Below, piece after piece: positions 1-10,486 of a DNA stretch of 64,000 nt. How positions within the stretch are numbered: the stretch's first letter is position 1; each line of letters starts with the position of its first letter. The translations under genes were made by a program, and so were the position numbers. The notes below the pieces were generated by a model. The model was given only the letters and a program-made list of their open reading frames with translations. It was not told the origin of the DNA and ran no database searches. The stretch covers positions 992,001 to 1,056,000 of the forward strand of contig CAJSYZ010000003.1 of assembly GCA_910574455.1 (NCBI GenBank), written 5' to 3'. The DNA is from Trichaptum fuscoviolaceum (Eukaryota > Basidiomycota > Agaricomycetes > Hymenochaetales > Trichaptaceae).

Positions 1-310
1 ATTGACGCAAGCTATCCGTAGTAGAAGTCGAGTGGAAGACAGCAGGCTACAGCGGTTGTTGTCGAGCGCCAAGTGACAACAACGGTGGATGCTGGTCAAG
101 ATGAGCTGGGCAAAGACGTGCTGGGTCGTCCTTCTGCGCTATTTGTGAGGTTCAGGTGGCTGGACGCAACCCTCATTCCTATGACCTCTCTCGAATTCTT
201 GTCTCACACCTTACTGCATCTAATCCTGTTTTCACCTTGTTACATGTAGACTATAGACTATGGAATAAAGTGCTTTCTCTTTCCTTTCTTTATCACTTTC
301 TTCTTGCCTA
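1..310. other. Gene-free left edge
   Basis: No convincing coding region is seen. A polyadenylation-like AATAAA lies at 264-269, and its context (tagactat-ggAATAAAGTG) recurs at 5971-5989, again a short distance before a copy of the hairpin repeat, so this stretch is probably the left part of the same repeat family. Confidence 0.4.
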
Positions 311-375
311 TCCACGGGTCGTGGGCTCTGCTGTGAGTTAACTCACAGCCTCTAACTGCTTGTTCCCGCTACCCC
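311..375. repeat. Hairpin repeat, copy 1
   Basis: This copy contains the 20-base palindrome of the family (GCTGTGAGTTAACTCACAGC, about 330-349), enclosed by an outer stem whose left arm has drifted (ggtcgtggg) but whose right arm (cccgctaccc) is kept. It lies directly 5' of the first CSE1-like relic. Related copies are at 2248-2310, 6046-6110 and, partial, 6634-6670. Confidence 0.65.
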
Positions 376-759
376 TTGGGTAGCTGGGTATTCTTAGGGT
401 ATGCAACCGTGTCCAGCGCCCGCCAAAAGTCAAATGGTCACGTTTTTCTGCCTTATTTGGGGGGTCCTTGGATATATTTGGGCAGATTTCGATATATAAG
501 TCTTTTTTGCTCACATGACAATGACAAAGATGTGCAGGTTATGTAAAGTACTGTCACGGGTGTTTCCGAGACACCGCAGCAGTCCTCGCCGTCGTCGCCA
601 ACGCTGGCCTAATCTCTTTCTTGGCTTTCTTGTACGTCGGACTCACGTATTAACACTCCTAATGGCGACGCGCCCTGGTGAGTTTCTTATTGATTCCTCT
701 TTCACCTATCCTACATGTTCATGACATTGCTAATGTTTTGTGTTTTTGTCAATCTTCTA

Positions 760-1945
760 CGACTTGACCTGCCAGGATCTGCCGCCCGCCTTTGCAGCTC
801 ATACTCAATGTCTCCCAAGACCGTTCGGTGCGGTTTGTAGCCAGTGTCTATCTAAAGAACACGATCAAACGGCGATGGGACTCGCCTTTGGCGGACACAG
901 AGAGGACGCAGCTGAAGGGTTAGCTGGTCCCTGCAATGATCGCGCTTTCGAGTCCAGCGAACAAGACATTACGAGCGCAGGTTACGGAGGCCGTGTCCAT
1001 TGTCGCAAAGTACGATTTCCCCGAGCAGTGGCCAGATCTCATCGATCAGCTCGTCTTTTCACTCTCGCCCGACGCTACAAATTATTCGACAAATGTCTCT
1101 GTTTTCGAAACTGCCCACTCGATCTTCGCGCTTTGGCGTTCTGAAATACGCTCAGACTTGCTCTACACGACGATCAACTTCATTTTGATCCGCTTCTCGG
1201 GTACTTCCTCGAACACACCGCCAGCAATCTTCTGAGTGGCTCGGGAACTGAAGCGATGGCGCAGGCTGAGGTTGTGCTTCTGTCATTCTTCTACGACTTG
1301 ACGTGCCGGGATCTGCCTCCACCTTTGAAGACTTGCACTCCGCTTTCTTTGGCGCTGAGCAGGGAGTGCGCACCAAGTTCCTTGCTCGGAACCTCGAGAA
1401 CATGCCTACCGGCATTTGTCACAGCTGTGGGGGCTTCTCGGTGGAGGCCAGAGATCTAGAATCACATATGTCAGACTGGTCAGTCAGGGACCACAACGGT
1501 CATCCGATCAGGAAACTACAAGGCGACGTTTGCGGAAAGGGAGACGACCAAAGGCGTAGTTGTCCCCAATGTCACATTACGAGGTGCGCAAACTTCTTCT
1601 TTCATCGCGCTCATCTTTTTACTGATATTATCTTGACCTGCAGAGCACGAAGTGGAGCAATTTGAGGACGATCCTCTGGAGTATGTCCGAGTCGACCTTT
1701 CTTTCGCGGCGTCTTCTTGGTCCAGCGGGTTGACTGCGGAGGGAACCACGTGGCGACAAACTGCGGCCGATGTCCTCCGTGCACTCGTTGCCTCAGGTTT
1801 CGAGACTGAGACGATGGAAGTCGTCTTGACGCTAATAGGGAACGGACCGGAGGATTACAACAGGAAGGGAGACGAGGAGAGCTGGAAGAGGAAGGATGAG
1901 AGTGTGTACCTGTTCATGCAATTGTTGGTGCAGCCGTTCAGGTGA
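760..1945 (+). pseudogene. CSE1/exportin-2-like N-terminal relic, copy A
   Basis: Broken pieces in several frames resemble the N-terminal part of CSE1/XPO2, the karyopherin that re-exports importin-alpha from the nucleus. In order they give the VYLKNTIKRRW segment, the FPEQWPDLIDQL segment, AHSIFALWRSEIRSDLLY, and the EQFEDDPLEYVRVDL block that in CSE1 precedes the RRQAAADVLRALV repeat. A TAG at 921-923 replaces the CAG kept at 2660-2662 in copy B, 9 nt after the RRW motif are missing, and frames shift near 1180 and 1420. The C-terminal two thirds of a CSE1 protein (about 960 aa) are absent. A non-functional tandem duplicate is the simplest reading. Confidence 0.7.
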
Positions 1946-2247
1946 GTGATGCAAATCATTCAGGAGGAACAGTGAATAATTTTGAGGATCTATAGCAAGG
2001 TGTTACAAGCACGAATGGTGCATGTCGTACAGTTCTTCTCGCAACATGTGCACAAGGACCTACAGGCCGATTAGAACTCCGTGCATCCAATTCTCCAGGT
2101 TGATGTGATTTGCTTTTTGTACTCCTTCCGAAATCAGGTGTGTAATTTTAACATAATAGAATTTTGTCTGCTTGTAACATAGTAGAATATTGTATGTACA
2201 GATGTAAAGAAGATTTTTTTTTTTCTCTAACAATAACCTCGCACCCA

Positions 2248-2310
2248 TCCACGGGTAGCGGGCTCTGCTGTGAGGAACTCGCAGCCACTAACTGCTTGTT
2301 CCCGCGAACC
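2248..2310. repeat. Hairpin repeat, copy 2
   Basis: It matches copy 1 and copy 3 through gggtagcgggctctgctgtg and the aactgcttgttcccgc block. The inner palindrome has changed (GCTGTGAGGAACTCGCAGC) but still pairs. It sits directly before CSE1-like copy B, as copy 1 sits before copy A, so the hairpin appears to be part of the duplicated unit. Confidence 0.65.
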
Positions 2311-2466
2311 GTAGGGTTCGCTAGGGTACCTTAGGAAAACGCAACTGTCCGGATTCTCTGCGAAAACTGATCCAGTCACGTGAAATTTCCTTTATGGGTA
2401 AGCGACTTATAAGTCAATTTCGATCACATGCTGATGACAAAGATACGTAGCACCCGAGACACCGCG

Positions 2467-3720
2467 AGATGCACTGCCGCCCACCTTTGAAGACTTGCAC
2501 TCCGCTTTCTTTGCTCTCCTCCTTCAGCTCATACTCAATGTCTCCCAAGACCGTTCGTTGTGGCTCGTAGCCAGTGTCTATCTCAAGAACACGATCAAAC
2601 GGCGATGGGAGGATGAGGACTCGCCTTTGGCGGACGCAGAGAAGATGCAGCTGAAGGGTCAGCTGGTCCCTGCAGTGATCGCGCTTTCGAGTCCAGCGGA
2701 CAAGACATTACGAGCGCAGGTTGCGGAGGCCGTGTCCATTATCGTCAAGCACAATTTCCCCGAGCAGTGGCCAGATCTCATCGATCAGCTTGTCTTTTCA
2801 CTCTCGCCCGAAGCTGCAAATTATTCAACAATCGTCTCTGTTCTCGAAACTGCCGCTCGATCTTCGCGCCTTGGCGTTCTGAAATACGCTCGGACTTGCT
2901 TTACACAATGATCAACTTTGCCGCTTCTCGAGCACCTTCCTCCAAATCTTCGAACACACACCGCTAACAATCTTCTGAATGGATTGGGAACTGAAGCGAT
3001 GCACAGGCTCAGGTCATGCTTCTGTCATTTTTCTACGACTTGATGTGCCAGGATGTGCCTCTCACCTTTGAAGACTCGTACTCCGCTTTCTTTGGCGCTG
3101 AGCAGGGAGTGCTCACCAAGTTCCTTGCTTAGAACCTCGAGAACATGCGCGGTGTCCCAACGATTCAACTCCCTCTTTCCTCACCCAAATTAAAACTTCG
3201 ATCTTCGAGCTCGCCAAGCGTTATATGCATTGATACCCGGGGGCTCTCTCGTCTTCGAATACTGTGCCGACATTTGTCACAGCGCTGTGGGGGCTTCTCG
3301 GTGGAGGCCAGAGATCTGGAATTGCATATGACGGACTGCTCAGTCAGGGACTGTGCTTCCTCAGTACGGTCATCCGGTCAGTAAAATACAAAGCGACGTT
3401 TGCGGAGAGGGAGACGATCAATGTTTTGATTAAAGGCGTAGTTGTCCCCAATGTCACATTACGAGGTGTGCAAACCTTTTCTTTCATCACGCCCATCTTT
3501 AGTGAAACTGTCTCGACACGCAGAGCACAAAGTGGAGTAATTCAGGGACGATCCTCTGGAGTATGTCCCAGTCGACCTTACTTTTGCGGCCTCCTCTTCG
3601 TCCATCGGCGGATTGACTGCGGAGAGCACCACGCGGCGTCAAGCCGCAGCCGATGTCCTCCGTGCGCTCGTTGCCTCAGGTTTCGAGGCTGAGACAACGG
3701 AAGTTGTATTGACCGGCCGC
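2467..3720 (+). pseudogene. CSE1/exportin-2-like N-terminal relic, copy B
   Basis: This is the second tandem copy of the CSE1-like fragment, offset by about 1.74 kb from copy A. It is better preserved at the start: from about 2495 an open frame covers the N-terminal HEAT-like region, including the WEDEDSPLADAEK loop, the APSxxKxLRAQVAEAVSII-like helix and the FPEQWPDLIDQLVFSL motif. After about 2900 the frame is lost. Later pieces match ETINVLIKGVVVPNVTLR and the AAADVLRALVASGFEAET block in other frames. It ends in the middle of the family domain, so no full karyopherin could be made. The upstream TATAAG at 2409-2414 matches the tatataagtc before copy A, so promoter and 5' part were duplicated together. 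Confidence 0.7.
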
Positions 3721-4015
3721 TGTGACTGGCTGCTGCCCTTACTGCTATTGCGGCACAATATTTGCACCTTATTGCCTTTGTGCACTTGTCCTCAAAGAAA
3801 TCAATTGACTGAGCACTCACTCTGAAATGTTGCTGAAAGCAGTGTGGTTAATGTTGTGGGCAAAACTCACGGGTTTTGCCACCCCCCTATTTTGCCATGG
3901 CAATTGCCAGTTTTGCCATCAAGAAGGGTAAAATGTGGGTGGCAGAACCCCCGTGTGAAATAATAGATTATCCATATATAGACATCATAAGCACTAGACA
4001 TACCCAATTGAGATG

Positions 4016-4040
4016 TTGATTTGATTTGATTTGATTTGAT
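4016..4040 (-). repeat. LINE 3' tail, (ATCAA)5
   Basis: Five perfect copies of TTGAT on the plus strand (ATCAA on the element strand) sit exactly between the LINE 3' untranslated region and its target duplication. Short tandem repeats instead of poly(A) are a known 3' end type in several non-LTR clades. Confidence 0.85.
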
Positions 4041-4361
4041 TTGTTCCATTATAGTGACTGCAGGCCCTTTAGGGCCTATGGCGCACTTAAATACACATAT
4101 TATCTATTCTAAGTGTTCTAAACGGGGTTGGCATTAAGTATGGCAATAAATTGCTGAAAGAAAAAGAAGTCATGATGATTCCGTGAAATAAAGTGGGAAT
4201 AATAATATGGTGAAGTTATTGAGTCGAGAACAAATGACTTACAAGTGTCTGAGGGTGGTCCATTGCTTGGATCCAACACAAAGAGAATTAAAAGAAAGAG
4301 AAAAGATATAGCAAAGGGTTAACACGCACTGGTTATGCACAAGTATGAGAAGAAACAAGTG

Positions 4362-5596
4362 TTACACCGTTGAGAAAGGGGTAAAGATGAAGTCCTTGCC
4401 GGAAAAGTATACATCAGCTTCTGCATGTGCCATCTGCACTTGCTCTGCTTCCGCGCATCGTATGGGGCATTGTGGAAAGAAAGAATCATGCTTCCCATTG
4501 CAATTGGCACACCTTTTAGTTTCTTGGTTGGGACAGTCCTGTCCATCGTGCGAGCCTGCACAGTGAGCGCACACCTGCAAGGCACGGCAACTGTAACTTA
4601 AGTGTCCCCAGCTTTGGCATTTGCGACATTGCCTAGGTCCAGTGAAATACCGGCGGGCTGAGAGGAGTAGTGACTGAATCTTGACACTCTGGTCAATTAA
4701 GTTATCGGCAGCCTGTCGGTCGTCCAAAATGACCACCCAGCTACCAGTCTTTTGGCCCGGAGGAAGTCGTTCCTTTGGTAGTAAATTGGTACAAGCCATC
4801 GCATATCCACTATGGCCTCGGGAGATGGAATCAGGTGCGGATTCTTCGTGTGTAGGTTAATGCGGTTTGATGCTGCTGCTGGGTTGATGTAAAGGGGGAC
4901 ATCTTGTATGACCACCCCAAAGTGTGGCACACTGATCTTGGCCCCGTCACCTAATGCCTTGGAACACTGTACGGCACTCTTGACAATAGTGTGCACATCT
5001 TCCTCGTGCTTGAGGCGCACAATGACCTTTGTGCCGCTGCGGTGAGGCTTCACTCCCTGAACATCCGCAGTCTGTAACCCATTCACCCCGCTGTCCTGCA
5101 GTGCTCGTTGCACCCAGTTTTTAACCTCCTCCCCCGTCCCTTGCATCCTCCTCTCGGCCTCTGAGTTTCTTGCTATCCGGACAGACACCTCATCGGGTCG
5201 CGCACGAGCAAGCCGCCGTATTGGCTGTGGGGTAGAGAGCGGGTTGGGTGGCAGGCTCGCCACTGTTGCGTAGCTAAGCTTTGCCGCCACGGGCGCCTCA
5301 TTCCGTGCCTCTAAAGCATCAAGGCGCTCGTGCAGGCGCTCTAGTGGTGCGAAAGCCGAGAAGATGGCGAGTAAGCGCTCACATGCTGTGTCCGTGACAC
5401 GCTTGTCCTTGGCAGGTAAGGGTTTGATGTCCCTGAGGAAGTCGCAAAGAGCCAAAATTAGTGTGGGTGTTCCCTCGAGGCCTTCGGCCTTGTCCAGCAG
5501 TGCAGTAAGAGTATTTTGTGGTAAAGAAGGTGTTGATTTCAGTGAGTTCTGAGTGTTTCTTACTTGTGCCACCGTGCTCTCTTGACTGGGTGACAT
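4362..5596 (-). pseudogene. LINE ORF1 (gag-like, zinc-knuckle protein), one frameshift
   Basis: The start at 5596 (MSPSQES) follows an A-rich leader. The N-terminal half is unstructured and alanine-rich (KLSYATVASLP), the middle resembles the RNA-recognition-like core of Jockey/Tad-type ORF1 proteins (GTKVIVRLKHEEDV, HFGVVIQDVPLYIN), and the C-terminus holds three knuckles: CRKCQSWGHLSYSC, CAHCAGSHDGQDC and CANCNGKHDSFFPQC. The two parts are in different frames. The shift lies near 4798, where the frame with VDMRWL must pass to the one reading LPPGQKTGSWVVIL. If this is a real base change the copy is dead; read through, it would be about 410 aa. The role in the family is to bind element RNA in a ribonucleoprotein particle. 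Confidence 0.8.
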
Positions 5597-6045
5597 GGTG
5601 GTTTTTTTCCAATTGAGATGTGTGTTTAACAAAATCATTTGAACTAAGTGCTTTTAACAACAAGTTTAATAATTTGTCTTTACCCAAAGCAAGGTTTTGC
5701 TTGCCATATTGGGGCTGAATTGCATGTATTATTAAAACATGTCACCATATATGGTAACTTACAGCTGGTATGCACCGTGGGAGTATTTGGTTTTGCCACC
5801 CTGGCAAAACACCTGGTTTTGCCACTTTTGCCGGGCAAAATGGCAGAACTGACCATTTTTGGTTTTGCCCACAGCACTAAGTGTGGTTAGCCATTGCAGG
5901 GCTCCAGCATATGGTGTTCATGCTGGACTGCCTTCACATTGTTTTACATCTGTCCCAAAAAAAGGTTGTTTAGACTACAGAATAAAGTGAATGTAGTAAT
6001 AGATGTCTGTATGTATGTAAAAATGATAACATCTTCATCCTGTCC

Positions 6046-6110
6046 ATCCACGGGTAGCGGGCTTTGCTGTGAGTTAACTCACGGCCTCTAACTGCTTGTT
6101 CCCGCTACCC
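6046..6110. repeat. Hairpin repeat, copy 3 (best preserved stem)
   Basis: The outer arms gggtagcggg (6052-6061) and cccgctaccc (6101-6110) are perfect complements, and the inner palindrome gctgtgagttaactcacggc has one G-U pair. Unlike copies 1 and 2 it is not followed by a CSE1-like relic. AATAAA lies at 5981-5986. Confidence 0.7.
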
Positions 6111-6230
6111 CTAGCGGGTTCTAAAGGCGTACTGATTGTCACTTTTTACAAGCAAAACCTTATTTATCACGTGAATGTCATGTGCCTTTAGTCTAGGCCG
6201 GCCTTTCGGTAAATACAAAGTGCCGAACTT

Positions 6231-6600
6231 AGGTTCACTTACAAGTTACTTAAATTGCTTACAATGGATGCATTAAGTTAATTAAGTTTACTTAAGTCCA
6301 ATTGAGCTCAAATAGCACAGTCTCCGTATCCGGGTTGCGCGAGCGAAGCGAGCGCGGCGGACGAGGATGCCGCACAGATTCATTTTCACATAAAATATCT
6401 TGTATAAATTATAATCACTAAATTGGTACTTACAAGTTACTTATATTATTCACAATGTATGGTCTCTGTGCGACTCGGTGTCCGAGAACGGGGGCGCGAG
6501 CAAAGCGAGCGCGCCGGACGAGGACGCGGACGGCCTCCTTTCATTTGCATAAAAAAGATTCTTATAACTTATAATCATTGTCACATATGTATATATAATA
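6231..6600. repeat. Tandem pair of about 190-bp units with GC-rich hairpin
   Basis: Two adjacent units (about 6231-6423 and 6424-6600) share ggt-CTTACAAGTTACTTA, an ACAATG block, a GC-rich palindromic core (gcgcgagcgaagcgagcgcg in unit 1, gcgcgagcaaagcgagcgcg in unit 2), CGGACGAGGA, and an A/T-rich end (tttcatt-cataaaa...ttataatcat). The units are diverged. A partial hairpin-family copy follows at 6634-6670. No coding potential is apparent; it looks like a decayed non-autonomous element or local satellite. Confidence 0.65.
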
Positions 6601-6670
6601 TATTTATACATTCTAAAATGTAATAGAACTACCCAACATTGGTAGCGGGCTCTGCTGTGCACCCACAGCG

Positions 6671-7531
6671 TTCGCAAATAATTACAGTACCGGGAGGTTG
6701 AGTTACAGAATAGTAAGTATTTGTCAGACATAATTTCTTATTCCGGATACTTTAGAAGTACTTCGAGTTACTTCTACTGTTCGGGCAGTTTGAGTTCTCA
6801 CGGTGCTTGCTACACTCGATCTTTATCACGAATTTCAAGTCTCTTTTTGCGGTCATGCAACTTTCACTGCTTTCGTCACTTCTGTTATCAATAGAACAAG
6901 CGGATTAGGCGTCTAAGAACTGACAATTGAACAGGTCGCGGCTTCGATGTACTTACACGGCATGCAACTGGTTCACGCCCTCAACCCTTTACAAAACCAC
7001 GATCTATTTCCGAGACTGCACAATCTATCCAGGGATAACTTCCTGTGAGTTCATTTCACTCGGCATCTGATAGTGATGAATCAACTGTGATCAATAGTAG
7101 GGCTGCTAGGGATGCAGTGTGAAGGGAATGCGCCTATCTTCCTGTGAGATGTATATTGCTTCAAGGCAAGCGATGCCCTTCGTGGCGTAAGTCGATATAT
7201 CAACCAAAGTCTAATGACATTTTGTTCTCTTAGAGAAATTCCAACTTGAGCAAATATTCGAGCGGCTGGTTCAAGGGTCGCTGTGCATGGAAGATCGGTC
7301 GTGCTTCTATCTTTCCGCGTCTCATAAGGAAGATGCGACTTAGTCAAGGTTTGTTTTGATATTTCTCTTTATTACTGTATCGCGCTCTCACGAGGTAAAA
7401 ATGGTTAGCAGAAGGCTCTCCACTCGTAGGAGCATCATTCGGCGAGGACTATGATTAGAGAATTAGGTAACCATATTCACCATTTAACAAGCTCGGCGTC
7501 CTGCAAAGTCTCCTACACATTCGCCCACACC
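6671..7531. other. Upstream region of the glycosyltransferase
   Basis: No supported gene. Short open stretches here do not match the family found downstream. The region presumably contains the promoter of the glycosyltransferase, but no clear TATA box was located. Confidence 0.4.
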
Positions 7532-9677
7532 ATGACCTCTGTTCGAGGCCACAGCGTCTGTGTAGCGTATCTATTCTGGGGTGAATCATCTTCCAACTGT
7601 GCTGTAGTTTATAAGTTATCTAAAGTGGCTTACCTCAGGTCACACAAAGCCTTTTTGCGCACTTCTATCCCGGATCGTGCGGCAAAGGCCTGTCTATATC
7701 ACTCTCTTCACACCACTTGCAATTACACAGAAAGTAAAGGATGAGCTTGAGAAACAGCTCATTGCTGGCGCCAACGACTCGTTCTTGAGAGATTTGATTC
7801 GGTTAGTATCACCCTTTTTACACGCAGCATTCGGTTCCTGACGATTACAGTAACTAAAGGGTAGTAGGTTTGGAAAGTGCACAGACGCCGTTTGACCTGG
7901 ACCTTCTTCATTCAGGCTTTCGCAGAGGCTATCAAAGTATCCTAGAATGCAAGGACCTCGAGTCCGAACCGGGATCCAGGGTATACTATGAACGCATTGG
8001 ACCACCTCAACTCGTCATAATAAATGTACGCCGCTTGCATCAGATGATGCGTACACATTGTTCACCGCTACTATAACAGTTTCTAGGATATGGTGCACTA
8101 CAAATAGTCCGTTCCTTGAGCGGGGTGTCTGTCCCTGTCTTTACTTGGAATTGCGGCGCCGCTTTCGCCGTCATGATGCTCTACGGACCGGAGTCTCTCG
8201 GAGGTGCGGGTGATCTTGCTGCGAAGCTCGAGCGCATGAAAGTTGATGAGGGTGAAACTATCTTTGACGCTGCTGACAAGGTTTGGGATTCTAAGAGTCT
8301 TATGCACTGGAGCTAAAGCCTTATTCACTTGTTTGCTAAGGTCTATCGCCGGACAAAAGGGGAAATCATTCGCATTCCCGGCCTTCCAGAAATGTATGAC
8401 TATGAGAATATTCCTCAGATCGTTAGTCAATTTCATCCAAATTACCCACTAAAGAACAGCTCTGACATTGTGCTCCTTGATGGCCTGTAGTCTCTGTTCA
8501 AACAATCTGTTGCTTTTGCGCTAAAGGATGCATTCAGGTAAGCCATAATCCTAGTCAATAACAACGCATACTGCTTTCTCAACATGGTTCAACTTCAACC
8601 AACAGGTGTCTAAATGAATGTGATGGCGTTATCCATGCCAGCAGTCGTGTCTATGAACCGGAAGCATTCACACTATGGGAGCAGTGGTTTGGTGACCGGC
8701 CTGTCGTTGCGGCCGGGTCTCAGTCGCATATTGATGACCCTGCTATAGAAATGGAAGAATCAAAATCCTCGATTGGCCACGACGTAAGGTCGTTCATGGA
8801 AAATGCGCAAAAAAAGTATGGCGAGAATACAGTAATTTATGTGAGCCTGAAGATTATGAGGCAGTGCAACTGGCTCAAGAATGCTACTGACTCTTTAAAC
8901 CAGGTCGCTTTTGGGACTGTGTTTTGGACTTCCCAGCCCGAGAAGCTTTGGGCTATTGTCGACGTCATGCTTGACCTCGGCATACCGTTTGTGAGCATTT
9001 TTAAGATCCCCCATTTCATTTTTTGACGAAGGAGATCTCTTCCTTAGCTACTGAGTCATGCATCTCCATTCGCTGTGGTCCCTGGGGATGTAAAGAGTAG
9101 AGTTGAGGCGTCGGGTCTTGGGTACATGTCACCTTGGCTTCCGCAGCAGATGATTCTACGCCATAAGGTCTGCCGCTTTCATACTATCATCATGTCTTGT
9201 CTTTCTTAATTCTAGAGATTGTATATGCAGTCTTGTGGTTGGATACTGACGCACTGTGGCCATAACTCTGTCATGGAAGCCCTCGCCGAGGGAGTGCCAA
9301 TGTGAGCATACCTCCTATGTGCGAGCAAAGAATTCTACTTACGAGTTTCTACATGTAGGATATGCTGGCCATTTGATGCCGATCAACCTGCCAACGCGGC
9401 TCATGTCACACGCACGCATGACATCGCGTACGAGCTCTTCGAAGTGCGCTGTGGGCATGGCTTGCGCCCCATCCGTCGACTGAACGACTGGACTCCTTCC
9501 GGTTCGCTCGACGCCGTGCGAAAGGAAGCGAAAACAATCTTTGAGAAGGCGAGGAGCGAGGACGGCGAGAGTAAGCGAGCGAATGCACGTAGGCTAGGAA
9601 GGGCTTTGGCGAAAGGATGGGAGGAAGGTGGAGAGAACTGGGAAGAGCTGAAGAAAGTTACTTGTCTCTTAGTCTGA
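7532..9677 (+). CDS. UDP-glycosyltransferase, GT1 family (512 aa, 11 exons)
   Basis: The product should transfer a sugar from a UDP-sugar to a small lipophilic acceptor. I read exons at 7532-7580, 7639-7801, 7860-8025, 8080-8280, 8341-8421, 8491-8537, 8606-8840, 8904-8990, 9048-9167, 9231-9301 and 9359-9677. All phases join, giving 513 codons with stop, and introns are 54-69 nt. Family landmarks in order: GHTKPFCALLSRIV near the N-terminus, TPFDLDLL, FGPES-like LYGPESLGG, RIPGLPEMYDYENIPQ, YEPEAF, VAFGTVFWTSQPEKLW, then the sugar-donor box from WLPQQ through LTHCGHNSVMEAL to WPFDADQPANA. Apparent stops at 8314 and 8488 fall inside introns; the TAG at 8488 is itself the acceptor. Its UbiA neighbours suggest a terpenoid-like acceptor, which is inference. 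The third exon uses an AAG acceptor at 7859, the least certain junction. Confidence 0.85.
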
Positions 9678-10486
9678 AGAGATTTTTTTTTCTTCTTATA
9701 AAAACTCCGTATCCTTCGCTGTTTACTGGCGGTACTGATAAGAGAAAGTAAACTAATTCGTCTCACTGTAGTATTGTCTGATCCTATCCATTAGTAGAGC
9801 CGTGAGATGTGCTGCTGGAAAGCTGCCTGCTCAGGTTCCAGGTCGTTCGGCCTTCGTTAAGTGAACGGAGAAAAAGGGAGCTGATTTAAATGACTTCACT
9901 GCATTCACAGACGTGCTCTATAGTACTCCATGAGACAAGCAGCATCGCTATTTCCGAGTAGAACTCCCGCAATAGATCAGACGCACTGTCTTCGACTTCC
10001 TTGGAGCCTTTAGAATAGCTCCAATGGAAATGAATATCATACTCACCACGTCTACGGCTGGTGACTGGTGTATTATTATTTGAGATTGCATTCGGAGAAG
10101 TCCATGTTTTTCACGTAATCAACTTGGGGGTCACTTCACAGTTCCCCCCATAATCATTGAAAGCCTTTAGTGCTTATTTGCTCTGATATTAGGGCCGGAA
10201 GCTCAATTGCAGAGAACGCCAAGATTTCGCGAGTGGTCTTTTTCTCCCAGTCGTGAGAGCTCGGATGCGTAACAAACTAAAGCTTCCTTCAGATAGAAGC
10301 TGGATAACGAAAATTAAGTCAATTGACTACTTTAGAGACCATGATAGTTAGTCCTACGCGGCACATCGTCTACGAGCTGTATTTAAAGATGTCTAAACAG
10401 GATCGTCTAAGAAGGGAAATAGTTATAGAACAGAATGGAAGAAGTGAAGCCCATGTAAGAGAACAATAGTAGGATGAGTAGTATCT
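9678..10486. other. Intergenic, convergent gene ends
   Basis: The 3' ends of the glycosyltransferase (+) and the first UbiA gene (-) face each other here. Nothing else is seen. Confidence 0.5.

Larger units (their letters stand above)
4004..5621 (-). mobile_element. ORF1-only LINE insertion with 13-bp target duplications
   Basis: The insertion is framed by perfect 13-bp direct repeats ccaattgagatgt at 4004-4016 and 5609-5621. On the minus strand it starts with a short A-rich leader, then ATG 12 nt in, then a gag-like ORF1, then about 340 nt of untranslated DNA with a strong hairpin (aggccctttagggcct, 4062-4077), and it ends in a tail of five ATCAA units (4016-4040). No reverse transcriptase or endonuclease ORF is present. 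The precise ends and tail show it moved by target-primed reverse transcription, presumably with enzymes from a full-length relative. Confidence 0.85.
3851..5879. mobile_element. Small TIR DNA transposon carrying a nested LINE
   Basis: The ends are inverted repeats: tgttgtgggcaaaac at 3852-3866 and its complement gttttgcccacagca at 5862-5876, differing at one base. Perfect 10-bp direct repeats agtgtggtta flank it at 3841-3850 and 5880-5889. The subterminal DNA is packed with TTTTGCCA/TGGCAAAA motifs in both orientations. Without the LINE inside, the element is about 424 bp and has no coding capacity, so it is a non-autonomous element. A target duplication of 9-10 bp fits Mutator-like elements best; KDZ-type elements with subterminal repeats are an alternative. 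Confidence 0.8.

Noticed and set aside
311..375. Hairpin repeat as a tRNA or as a Helitron 3' end
   Set aside because: No anticodon arm or T-loop consensus is visible, and no CTRR end with A/T target sites could be fixed.
8100..8500. Calling the glycosyltransferase a pseudogene because of in-frame stops
   Set aside because: Both stops fall in introns once phases are tracked exon by exon.
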